DNA of 64,000 bases, taken from the NCBI GenBank assembly GCA_025201365.1, contig JAIXMF010000016.1, positions 1-64,000 of the forward strand, read 5' to 3'. The translations under genes and the position numbers were made by a program. This DNA is from Syncephalis plumigaleata. Taxonomy: Eukaryota; Zoopagomycota; Zoopagomycetes; Zoopagales; Piptocephalidaceae. The notes below the pieces were generated by a model. The model did not search any database. It saw only the letters and a program-made list of their open reading frames with translations, and was not told the origin of the DNA. Shown one piece after another: positions 39,080 through 50,000 of the stretch (within the stretch, counting starts at the first letter, position 1; every line of letters starts with the position of its first letter).

Positions 39080-42000
39080 ATGAAGTTCTCTGCCGTTCTC
39101 GCTATTGCCGTCGCCGTTGTCGCTCTCACCAGTCTGGTCGCCGTTGAAGCCAAGCCCACTAGGATGCGTCGTCGTGGTATGTCACAGGAACAACAAGAAC
39201 AATGACGATAATGGACACTAGCTGATTAATTAATGATTGCTCGATAGCTGGCAAGTCTACCATTTGACCACAATGTCCCATGTATTAACCATGCTGTATC
39301 ACTATTTGTACATTTATTCCGTCAATAGTTGGTATGTTGTCAGTGTAATAATGATCCCATTCAATGTGCTAACCGTAATATAATCATGCTCAATCCTCAT
39401 ATGTGTGCGTGTGTGTGTATTCCAATAGTCGAACGTAGGTTTGCCGATAAATAAATAAACCACTTGACATGCTACTAATCGTATTACCATATCGCCACGG
39501 TACATGGATCAATAGGCCGTAAGTAGTAGCCATGCCATGCTGACCATACCATTCAATGAGCTAACCATTCATATGGAATTATTCCACAAATAGGTGGTAC
39601 GTATGACTACTATGTCCGTATCGATTGATGTACTAATCGTAACCTATTGTTTCATTGTTTACCGATGATTACCGATAGCTCGTAAGTTCATGTATATCAA
39701 ACGATTGTTTTGACGTGCTAATCACGCTATAATGTTTATTACACATATTTTTTTGTTAGCTCAAGACAGTAAGCAGGTTTATTGACTACTGCAAGCATCA
39801 TACTAATTGTGATATAAATCAAATCATACGTGGTTTCATTTGGAAGTTGTAAGTTACCATTGTTATTGTCATTATGATGTACTGATTATAATATGGCACT
39901 TAATCCACGTATGCTCCTGTATGATAGCAAGTAAGTTGTCATTCTGACCACAATGAATGAGATACTAATTATACTATGGCGTATGATCCACACCTGTTCT
40001 TGTACGATAGGCTGTAAGTCACCATTCTAACTGTAATGAGCGTGGTACTAACTACGATACGGCACACGATCCGCGTACGCTTATGTATGATAGCTCGTAA
40101 GTCATCATTCTGATTGTCATTAATAATGTACTAATTATAACATGACATATGGTCCACGTATGATTATGCTTAACAGCTCGTAAGTTACCATTCTAAGTAT
40201 GACGTGCGCTATACTAATTACAATATAATCTACGATTCATTTGTGATTAACAGAATGTAAGTCAGCATTCTAATCGTAACATTTAACATGCTAAAGACAA
40301 CCTGGTACACGATTTGTCCATGGCTATACTCAATAGGGGGTAAGAAGTCAACACTCTAGTCACAACAGATAATGCGCTAACGATGATGTGTGCCACACGA
40401 TTTACACGTGATTATTTGCAATAGGCTGTAAGTTAGCACGCTGATCACAATACACACAATACGCTAACGGTGATGTTATACGCAATCCACGTATGTTCAC
40501 ATACAATAGAATGTAAGCTAATATCATTATTGCGAGATGTAGTACGCTAATGACAAATGACGCTCGATCCACGTATGACTATGCATAACAGCTGGTAAGT
40601 TGACGCTAGTTTACAAGTAATAATTTACTAACTACCTTGTGGTACACGGTATGCGTATGATTATGTGTAACAGGCTGTAAGTTACTACTTGACTGTAGCC
40701 TATAAGTGTACTAATTATACTATGGCACACGATCCATATGTTCCTATATGATAGGGCGTAAGTAATCATTCGGATTGTACTGAATGGGTGCTAACCACGA
40801 TATGACACATGCCCTGCATATCCTTGCGTATGATAGGACGTAAGTAAGCATTCTGACTGCGATGAATGAGGTATTAACTATGATATGACTCACGATCCAC
40901 GTATGTTGTTGTATGATAGGAAGTAAGTTACCATTTTAGCTGTAATGAGCGTGGTACTAATTATGATATGCCATGTGATCCTCGTATGTTTGTATATAAC
41001 AGTTTGTAAGTCATCAATATAATTGTAAGGAATGAGTACTAATACCAATGTGGCACATGATCCTCGTATGTTTGTATATGATAGATCGTAAGTAATCATT
41101 CTGACTGCAATGAATGAGTGTACTAATTGTAGCGTGGCACATGATTCCGTGTATGATAGAAAGTAAGTTATCATTTTAGCTGTAGCCTATGCGGTACTAA
41201 TTATAGCGTGTTACACGATTTTCTTATGTTTTTGTATGATAGTATGTAAGTGATCATTCTGACCGTAATGAATAAATGGAGTACTAATCATCCTATGGCA
41301 CACGATCCACATATGTCTGTGTATGCTAGTGGGCAAGTTAGCATTTTGGTTTCAACCTATAGTATACTAATCTTAGTATGCCATACGATCCACCTCTGTT
41401 CCTGTATAATAGTTCGTAAGTAATCATTCTGGCTGTAATGAGCGTGATACTAATTACAATATGACAAATGGTTCGCCTATATTCTTGTATGATAGGCCGT
41501 AAGTTACTATTCTGGCTGTAATGCATGGATGTACTGACTACAGTATGGCATATGATCCACGTATGTTCTCGTGTTATAGAGCGTAAGTTAACATTTTGAC
41601 CGCAATGAATGGCGTACTGACTACAGTATGGCACATGATCCACGTATGTCTGTGTATGATAGGTCGTAAGTTAACATTCTGATTGTAATGAATGAATGAT
41701 ACTAACTACGATATGACACACGATCCCTGCATGTTTCTGTATATCAGCCTGTAAGTTGCCATTTTGATCGTAATGTATTAATGTACTAATCACAGCATGG
41801 CATACGATCCACCTATGTTCTTGTGTTATAGAGCGTAAGTTATTGTTCTGACCGTAATACACGATGTACTAACTACTGTGTAACACATGATCCACGTATG
41901 TTTCTGTATGATAGAATGTAAGTTAACATTACTATTGTAATGCATGTATGGGCTAATTATAATATATATCTTCGTGTACAATAGGCCGTAAGTAATTGTT

Positions 42001-42730
42001 CTGATCGTAATGAATGGATGTACTAATTACACTATGGCACACGATTAACATACGTTCTCGTATGAAAGGGCGTAAGTTATTACTCCACTTGTAACCTATG
42101 TCATACTAACCCCACTATGGTACATAATTCATATATTTTTGCATACGATAGGCCGTAAGTCATCATTCCAGTGGTAATGCGTGGATGTACTAATCACAAT
42201 ACGGCATGCAATTCATGTCTGCTTGTCTATAACAGGCTGTAAGTGATCATTTTGGCCGTAATGAATGGATGTACTAATTATACTATGACACACGATTAAC
42301 ATACGTTCTTGTATGAAAGGTGGTAAGTTATCACTCTAGTTGTAACCTATGAGGTACTAATTGTGATATGGCTCACGGTCCACATACGTTCTCGTACAAA
42401 AGGAGGTAAGTTACCATCCCACTTGTAACCTATGTCATACTAATCCCACTATGGTACATAATTCATATATTTTGCATACGATAGCACGTAAGTCATCATT
42501 CCAATGGTAATGTGTGGATGTACTAATCACAATACGGCATGCAATTCATGTCTGCTTGTCTATAACAGATTGTAAGTGATCATTTTGGCCGTAATGAATG
42601 ATGCGCTAACGACTATATGCCACATTATTCCCGTATTCTCTTGTATAACAGCTTGTAAGTTACCATTTCAATCGTCATCTACGATATGCTAATTACACTA
42701 CAGTCCAGTTTAAACGAATGATAGGAATAA
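39080..42730 (+). CDS. Secreted peptide precursor encoded by 45 exons, 39 of them 3 nt long
   Basis: Exon 1 (39080-39176) encodes a signal peptide starting MKFSAVLAIAVAVVAL, then KPTRMRRR. Then come 3-nt exons starting at 39248, 39329, 39516, 39594 and 39679, with longer exons 39429-39434 (6 nt) and 39760-39768 (9 nt). A 2-nt exon at 39847-39848 follows. Single-codon exons in phase 0 start at 39928, 40011, 40094, 40177, 40254, 40337, 40425, 40510, 40592, 40674, 40755, 40837, 40920, 41003, 41085, 41160, 41243, 41330, 41413, 41496, 41580, 41663, 41748, 41832, 41915, 41985, 42069, 42152, 42236, 42320, 42403, 42485, 42569 and 42652. Exon 42725-42733 carries GAA and stop TAA. Joined, the coding bases total 237 with no internal stop: 78 residues, coding only 6.5% of the span. 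Dibasic sites after MRRR and VVERR suggest Kex2-type processing to a cysteine-free peptide of about 40 residues beginning APQDI and ending VEHILE. No family recognised. Every intron has a donor, a branch-like site and an AG, but splicing is unproven. Confidence 0.8.
39849..42724 (+). repeat. Array of 35 related introns of about 80 nt, each separated by one codon
   Basis: Introns 9 to 43 of the micro-exon gene. Each unit is about 83 bp: GTAAGT donor, CATTCTGA-like motif, TAATGAATG, branch site TACTAATTA, TATGGCACACGATCCA-like motif, then GTATGATAG acceptor and three exonic bases. Lengths run from 67 to 85 nt. The units are recognisably homologous but diverged; introns 1-8 upstream keep the splice signals but not the shared body. 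Introns 36-37 and the start of 38 are closely repeated as introns 40-41 and the start of 42 (offset about 333 bp). The spread of units could be by tandem duplication of intron plus codon, by gene conversion, or by intron insertion. Confidence 0.85.
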
Positions 42731-42733
42731 GCG

Positions 42734-42785
42734 GTAAGTAATAATCTACAATAATCATACCCATACTAATCCATTATGATTACAG
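42734..42785 (+). other. 3'-UTR intron of the micro-exon gene
   Basis: A 52-nt intron with a GTAAGTAA donor, an ATACTAATC branch and a GATTACAG acceptor. It begins three bases after the stop codon, too close to the stop to be a typical trigger of nonsense-mediated decay. The final exon from 42,786 is 3' UTR in the full-length form. If exon 1 were joined directly to it, the frame would add EQDKDIIK and stop. Confidence 0.65.
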
Positions 42786-42939
42786 AACAAGACAAGGACA
42801 TCATCAAGTAGATATTATAGGTATTCAAGTCAAGAATGGATTGGTGCAAGTCCCTCATTTAGTGTCCATGCCATTCAAGTCATTATTCCTTGGTACAACA
42901 ACAACAAGTATATCTACAAGATCATTTAATTATTTATTG

Positions 42940-42945
42940 AATAAA
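42940..42945 (+). terminator. Polyadenylation signal AATAAA
   Basis: AATAAA in an AT-rich stretch 154 bases into the last exon of the micro-exon gene. The SNAPC4 gene converges on it from the other side and stops at 43,097. Confidence 0.5.
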
Positions 42946-43096
42946 TATGTCGTATTCTAACCATTACACTAATCGATAGTAATGATACAATGGCGCAACA
43001 TGTAGTCCAAATTATTATTATAATTTACCAATTATTTTATAGCTGAATTCATTTCACTTCAAGTATTAACCAGGCAACATGCCAAACCTATTATCT

Positions 43097-46044
43097 TTAT
43101 TGCATTTTAACGTCAATTTGTCCTAGTAGCATTGGCCACTTGTAGAGTGATTTGAGTCGTTGTCGTAACTGACGAAGACCCGGTGAAGCCGTCATACGCG
43201 CAGTAAGTTCCGGATCATCGATGGTAGGAATAGGTGAGGCATCTATTAGGATCATTCTACGCATTAACAGAGGGCAACTTATTTATCCTCTACCACTACT
43301 ACTATTACTACTATTACTATTACTAACCTGGCACGGTATTTGTGTATTCAAGCGTACGTGCCAATGATACACCAGTTGCTTCGGAAGGTGGCCTTAGCAG
43401 AATATTAGTATCATTGCTCGTCGTTTGCACTTCTTGTATTTGTATTAATGCCTAAATAAAGCAGCATTCATCATTTAGTATACATCCCTTTTCCCTTTCA
43501 AATTCATTATTATCATCATCATTAGTAATGACACTTACGCGTTTAGTACAAGTAATCCATGACTTGAGATATCGTCCATCCTGATCGATGAGTAATGGAA
43601 TACGAGCTAGAGTAGTTGTCTCATTACTAGTAGTAGTAGCACTATTACTCGTAGCATCATTTGTGTCTCTTTTCGGTGGTTCACTAATTAAATCTGGACC
43701 CGCCCATGGTTGAGGCCAATTCAAACCTAATGCCGGCAACCATGTCGATGGTGCCACCAATGTACCATTCATACGTATATATTCACGCTGTGGCAGTTGC
43801 TGCTTATCCGGCACATCGCTGACTTGATCTATTTTTCGTTTATGTGGTACTATTGCTGCCGCTGTTGTAGTTGTTGTAGTTGTTGTAGTTGTTGCTGTTG
43901 CTGTTGTACTAGTAGATGCTACTGTATTTATTTTTATGTCACTCGATTTTAATCGCGATGTCTTTTTGCTTTGTTTCTCCACACGATCATTGTCCAGAAT
44001 GGCTCGTGGCACCAGACCCGCTGCCTTTAACTGTTTATATCGACGCCAACACTAGATTAAATGACATGTATATCCAATTTATTCAGTTAATACGCATCCA
44101 ATCTACTTGTACATACACTTACATGATTATCTGTACGCTGTATACCTATTTCTCGTGCTACTGCTGCCCATGAATGCGCACCATGCTTTGCTACCAACTC
44201 TATTAATCGTGCATCCTCCTAATAATGAACATCATACAGTCAACTCTCATATATCCTTACATTCGCAATTAGTCTGCTATTACCTCTGGACGCCATTGTC
44301 CACGCGATATACTTGGATCCAACACGTTAGTCCACCGTTCTCTACACTGAACATCGGATCGTTCCATAACGTGTGCCGCTACTTTAACCCAGTTACTTGC
44401 ACCGTGTAGTGCCACTGCACTCTTTAATGCCTATTAATGACACACAACATATTAGTTTGCATATCTCATTTCCAATGAATACTTGCCTCATCCTCCTCTG
44501 GACTCCATCGTCCTTTACGCATGCCTGGCTTGAGTGTTTTCGTCCATCGATGCAAGCATTGTTGTCCCGTACGATGATCAAAGCATGTAGCCACTAATAG
44601 TTGCAAGATTACATTAGAACTTTTCTCTCACTATCACATAGCATCATCATCATCATCATCATAGTTTACCTTGTTGCCAGTTACGTTCACCACACATGGC
44701 AACCGCTTGAGAAAGAATGGCATCTTCTTCCGGTGTCCATTTCCTATATCCATCATCATTAATTATGTTACAATTCATTGATGCTTATTTACCGTCTGCC
44801 TTGCTCCTCCCATAAATGACTACGATATTGCTTAAAGCATTGCCAACTTGTTCTATTTGTCTATACCATGATTAGTTACCGTTAATAACAAGTAATATAT
44901 CTTTTAATTACCTTCAACTCCAAAGCAATCACATCCCAATGACGTTCCTTATGCTTCTTGGCAATATTACGTAGCATGGCATCCTCCTCCACCGACCACT
45001 CATCTTTATTAATGAGCGGATGTTCATGAGCAACCCATCGTATCATACATTCAGCCGGTGTTCTATTAGACAACTATCATCATCATACATAAGTTATTAC
45101 TCTAATTAGATTGCCTGTTATAAACACTTACAAATCCTGCCGCTATCCGTTTCCAATCGATACGCGATAGAAATCGATGCTCACTCTCCACTTCATAATC
45201 ACTTAATGAGAATCCCCATGTACCTGTAGATTTCCCTCTATAATGATCCTCGTTAGAATAATAACAATCTACATTTCTCTTTCTCTTCTTCACTTACTCT
45301 AACATTCTTGTTGTAGCAATAAATTCATGATTTTGTTGACGTACCGCCACTCCTAGTAGAACACGTTCATTTTCTGACCCTATATATTACAAACATAATA
45401 TATATATATATATATATAAAATCAGCTACTATTATTATACTAATCTTAATACAACTGTCTAGTATCAACATACATTTACGCGATCGTCGAATAACCATGT
45501 TCGAATTGAGCGTCTCATTCTTCTTTAACTTATTCGAAGTGTTCGTCTATTAATCAATATCTTATTGTTAACTAGTCATTCAGTAATAATCAACATAACA
45601 ATAAACATACCACGCCATTACTTGATGAACTTGGCAGTAATGCCTTCACACTCTTAGTATTAATATTGAATTGAGCAACTTCCTCTTGCAACACATGTTG
45701 CCTATCATTATACGCACAAACAAGTTGTTGCTACCATAATGTAACCATATTCATTAGTATCTAGTATATTCTTATATTTATATATATATATAGTCAACAA
45801 CAATAATAGCTACCTTTCTTCGTTCTAGTTCACTTCGTTGACGACGAATACTCTCAATTTGTTGTCTTAACCGACTTTGATATTCACGATTAAGCTTAAG
45901 TAAATGAAATGCCTTCTCACTAGCTTCTCTCTCCTCATTACTTGGTTCAATATCGTATATCGGTGAATTCTGACCGTTAGTTAACGTACTAAGCATAGCC
46001 TGTATATCTGGATTGATATCATGACTAGTAAATAAGGAATCCAT
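43097..46044 (-). CDS. SNAPC4: SNAPC4-like Myb protein (snRNA-activating complex subunit)
   Basis: ATG at 46044 gives [18 protein letters not shown]; an in-frame extension upstream starts at a TTG and is rejected. A coiled coil ([20 protein letters not shown]) precedes at least four and a half Myb/SANT repeats: [31 protein letters not shown] then [60 protein letters not shown] and [20 protein letters not shown], with [17 protein letters not shown]. This many repeats after a coiled coil is characteristic of SNAPC4 (SNAP190), which binds the proximal sequence element of snRNA promoters. A Thr/Asn-rich C-terminal part ends [10 protein letters not shown]. About eleven introns have normal signals. 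Confidence 0.78.
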
Positions 46045-46305
46045 ATTGTATAGATTATCATTAAACAAGAAAAATAAAATAAAATAAAAAGATTGACCTC
46101 AACTGGCAGTTAGCAAATGAATAACACCATCAATATACATATACATATACATATACATGATATATACGTATATGAATCTAGTATCACTATAGTATATTTA
46201 ATAAAGTAGACGCTAGTTTATTAACGAATATTTGTTGATGACCCTTGTACGATAGGCATAATAGTCCAACTTGAATCCTTGAACGATGAGCGTATAAGTA
46301 ACTTG

Positions 46306-46581
46306 TCATTGAACATAATATCGACTTGAATAAACCGTGCCGCCTTCTTTACTATATAAAATGGCCACCTCTACTTATTGAATACTATTAGACGAGTACA
46401 TGTTACTAATATAGTCATGTACTTACCCTCTTGATACTTGAGTGTCAACGCCCGCTACCAATGATTTGACATAGTGACCTTGGCGAGCACACCAGGACAA
46501 GATGAGTTGTCCAATACTGTTATTCAACTAGTAGTATATCAAGTATTGATACAACTATCCTTGTCCTGGTCCACTCACCAT
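46306..46581 (-). CDS. Small protein, unrecognised, intron directly after the ATG
   Basis: ATG at 46581 is followed at once by a GTGAGT donor. After an ACTAG acceptor the frame reads LNNSIGQLILSWCARQGHYV, then KSLVAGVDTQVSR, a second intron, and VEVAILYSKEGGTVYSSRYY before a stop at 46,306. About 56 residues. A different frame of the last exon is also open to about 46,230 (KKAARFIQVDIMFNDKLL). The VAILYSKEGG..YS pattern vaguely recalls longin-type domains, but this is not an identification. Confidence 0.3.
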
Positions 46582-47022
46582 GGCGACAACGTCAGATCAT
46601 TCCTAGTAGGCCCAGCAGAAAAGTAAAAAGAATAAGGCGGCAAAGAGTAAAAGATGGGTGAAATGTTGCCTCTATTTATACTGATTCTTCACTCTTTCAC
46701 TTTCATGCATTGTAGATCACTTGAATATCACTTTCTCTATCACTTTCTTTGTTCAATTCCATTGTTTATTATACAATCATTTCATTGTTTATTATGTGAC
46801 AATGCTTACCATATACAGTCATTGGACGCTCTCTTTGTTCAGTATTACATCCAATTAACATAATATGTATTCATAAATGTCGTCTATTGTCGTTGTCTTT
46901 GTCTTTGTCTTCACACACACACAATAATAACACAATAGAATAAAGTGAACAATACTGTCATTATTACATTTATTGTAAATACTTTTGTGAATAGGATTAA
47001 TAACTATAACATATATACTAAA
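46582..47022. other. Intergenic region
   Basis: 3' flank of MED12 and upstream region of the small gene. AT-rich, with CACACA and TTGTCTTTGTC short repeats near 46,885-46,925. The plus-strand open frame at 46,654-46,863 lacks splice partners or conserved wording. Confidence 0.45.
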
Positions 47023-50000
47023 CTAGATATCTGGTAATTCATCTTCAGCTGGTCGTTTTTGACTAGTTGTGGCTATTACTTCAACATCATCTGTTGTTGT
47101 TGTTGTTGCTGTTGCTGCAAGTTCACCCGGTTCAGGTGAGGTTAACTTGAGTTGACGTGTATCTCCTGCTGTATGTTGTTGATGACTACCATCTACACTT
47201 GATGTAGTGTTTATTGTTGTGGGACATGACCATCCAGCGGTGACTTGTCCACCATGTATGGCTGCCACGAGTGTTGAATCAACTCGTTGTAGTCGACGTG
47301 TACCGAATAGAGCAAGTGACAATGGTGTATCATTACGTGTATCCGGTTTAATAGGCACAATGACTGTGTCATCACCAGTGCCGGGTGTGGATACGATACC
47401 GCCTGTATTAGGTGTAAATGGTGCCGGTGTTGATACAGAAGCCGGATGTCTACCCATAATCACCGGTGTATCCTCTAACCATCGCCATGGATCTAATAAC
47501 GGTGCTAGTTCGGTCGGTGTTGTATATTGATACGCATAGCGCACCTTGAAGGGGAGTACACGTCGAATACGTTCAGCGTATACCTGAGGTAGATCAAGTT
47601 GTACCTCCATATTCTATACAAGTATAAATACGCGATTGATAATCAAAAGCAATTCATCCACTTACCCTCATTGTACCGAGAACATGTTTACGAATATCAT
47701 TAGGGATTTCTATTGTATTAAGGGTTAATGAAGACATTAGTATCAAATTACTTGAATACACTTACCATCTAATAGGAATGAAAGGAGATCAAGTGTAAAC
47801 TCGAATAGACTACTCTCGCCCATTTTGTTAACATCATGATCATTATTACATGGCATTTCTACTCTATCGAAATAGGATGTATCTGTCATTAAAGGATTCT
47901 ATACAAGTTACACGATTAGTATTACACTATAGTGAATTGATCAATCAGGAATGACTAACCGTTAACAATTCTAATAAGGTTACAATCCAATTGTCAGTAG
48001 CACATGTTTGTGGTTGACTTAGCAATCTTGTCAAGAGTGGTACAGTTAAACGTAGTCGTAATTCCATACTAATAGTAATAAGAGTTACAGTATATATATA
48101 TAGATATATAGATATATTACATGATATCTTACCATAATCGCAATTGATCAAAGGTTGCTTGTTGATTAGACTAGAAATATTTCAATTATGAATATTACAT
48201 GGAATGCAATCATTGACTAATAAACTTACTTGATCCTCTTCTAATACAGTCTATGATACATTATAGATATTACAGATTAATCGATTAATACATATACATA
48301 TATATACATGTATACATGTATATTAGTTTGCTTACCTGATCGTGTTCAATTAATTTAATGGCCTCGTTGTATTTTAACGATTTACATGTCATCATCGTTA
48401 ATACCTATTCAGTATACAATACAATACATTATTATCTCATTCCTATTATTGTTATTGATCAATTATAATGCTTACCTTAGTATGAGTAACTAGTCGTTGT
48501 AGTTGTGCCAGTAGTGAACAAGCCATCTGTTCTAGTACTTTCTCCATCTTCTCATTTACTGTATCAGCTCGTGCCATTAACATTAACATGATGGTGTATA
48601 TTCTTTCTAATGATGCTGTAAACATGATTGGATTATCGACTAATCCTGGAAAGATGAGGAAATTAACGGGGAATGATGTCATAGATGCTTCAAGTAAGTG
48701 TTGACCATGTCTAATAAGCTACGTAAACCATCATTATTAGTAGTTGCTAATGGTAACATTCATTCATTCATTACTACTTACTAGACATAATACACTAGTT
48801 GGCATGTCAAAGATAATCTCATACAATAATTGTAAATCCGTAGTGGATTGCAGGACAATCGACTCAAAGAAGGCACATGCAATCGATGAATCATGCTCTG
48901 ATGTGGTAGTTGCCTTACCACTCTCATTCGTCAGTACTGTATTGCTTTCGCCATCAATGTCCATGGATGTCGTTTGACTGTCCTGCTCCTCCTCTCTCGC
49001 TCTAGATGTTTGTTCATTCTGAGGATCGTAACCTAATCCGGTTAATGCCAAATAAATAATGGCTCGATGATGAGTCAAATTCCATGGTGATAGATTGGAG
49101 AGTGCATAGGAGAATGCCTCCATATAGTATGTTTCATCCGGTGAATGGGCATTTTCTAGTCACTATTAGCTACTGTAGTAGATGGATAGTTTGACAATAG
49201 TCACAACTTACCTGGTGCTCCCGTCATGATTAATCCCGATTGAAGTATGAGCATGAATGATTCACGCGTTGTTTCCGATTTCTGTTGTACTAGATAGTTT
49301 ACAAATGACATGGGATCACTTAGACACGCTTGTTTAAACCAATTGGCCTTCAATAGTTGATGACGTAAACCGTGGCATTGATGTCGTAGTGCATCACTCA
49401 ACGGTAATGCCATTTCTAATTTGGTTAACGGTATTAATAGTGAGAGAATATTGCTACACTGTGTAAGTTGCTCGATCTGCGTGCAAATACGTGTCTCTAA
49501 CAATAATGATTCCTCTATGCTTAGTTGAACAAATGAGGATGACTTTTGTAGTAGAACAGCGGAAAGCCAGTTTAACAAATCAGCAACCAATGCTTTATCC
49601 CATGCCTGTCTCAATGCATTAATAGTAGTTCATTGATATTCATACTACAACATATACTACTTACTTGTTGTTGCGTATCATTAGTGATGGAGGTTAGCAA
49701 TGGATTAACAATCTTCTCTAAACTGTATATCAAGTCGAAACTATCACGAGCTATCAGGGTCAACAGAAGGAGTAATCTCCATTTACGATGTTCTGCCGAG
49801 GTTAACTTTGTCTGATCCGTCATAACTCGATCATTAATCCATTGTTGCAGTAGATGGCGTAGTGCTATGTCACCTCGCATTAAATAGCCGATGAGATTGG
49901 CGAATACTTGCAACTTTTGACACGCCTTAACAGGATCGTAAAGACTTTCCGCGTGTTCATCCAGCGATACGTTCAACGAGTCGAGTAATCGGGTAAACCA

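Noticed and set aside
40890-41862. Minus-strand open frames of 63-101 codons across the intron array (for example 40,890-41,174 and 41,338-41,643)
   Set aside because: They are translations of the intron repeats in reverse (recurring YSQN/LRSITREH-like wording). There is no start context, splice partner or conserved domain.
39431-42733. CRISPR-like or minisatellite array of about 80-bp units
   Set aside because: The repeated part diverges between units, while the constant parts are exactly splice signals; 'spacers' are 3 nt. CRISPR arrays have identical repeats and long spacers, and this is a eukaryotic genome. A non-coding minisatellite would not need donor, branch and acceptor to survive in every unit.
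46654-46863. Plus-strand hydrophobic ORF in the MED12 3' flank
   Set aside because: It is Leu/Phe/His-rich and AT-driven, with no splice partners; likely chance.
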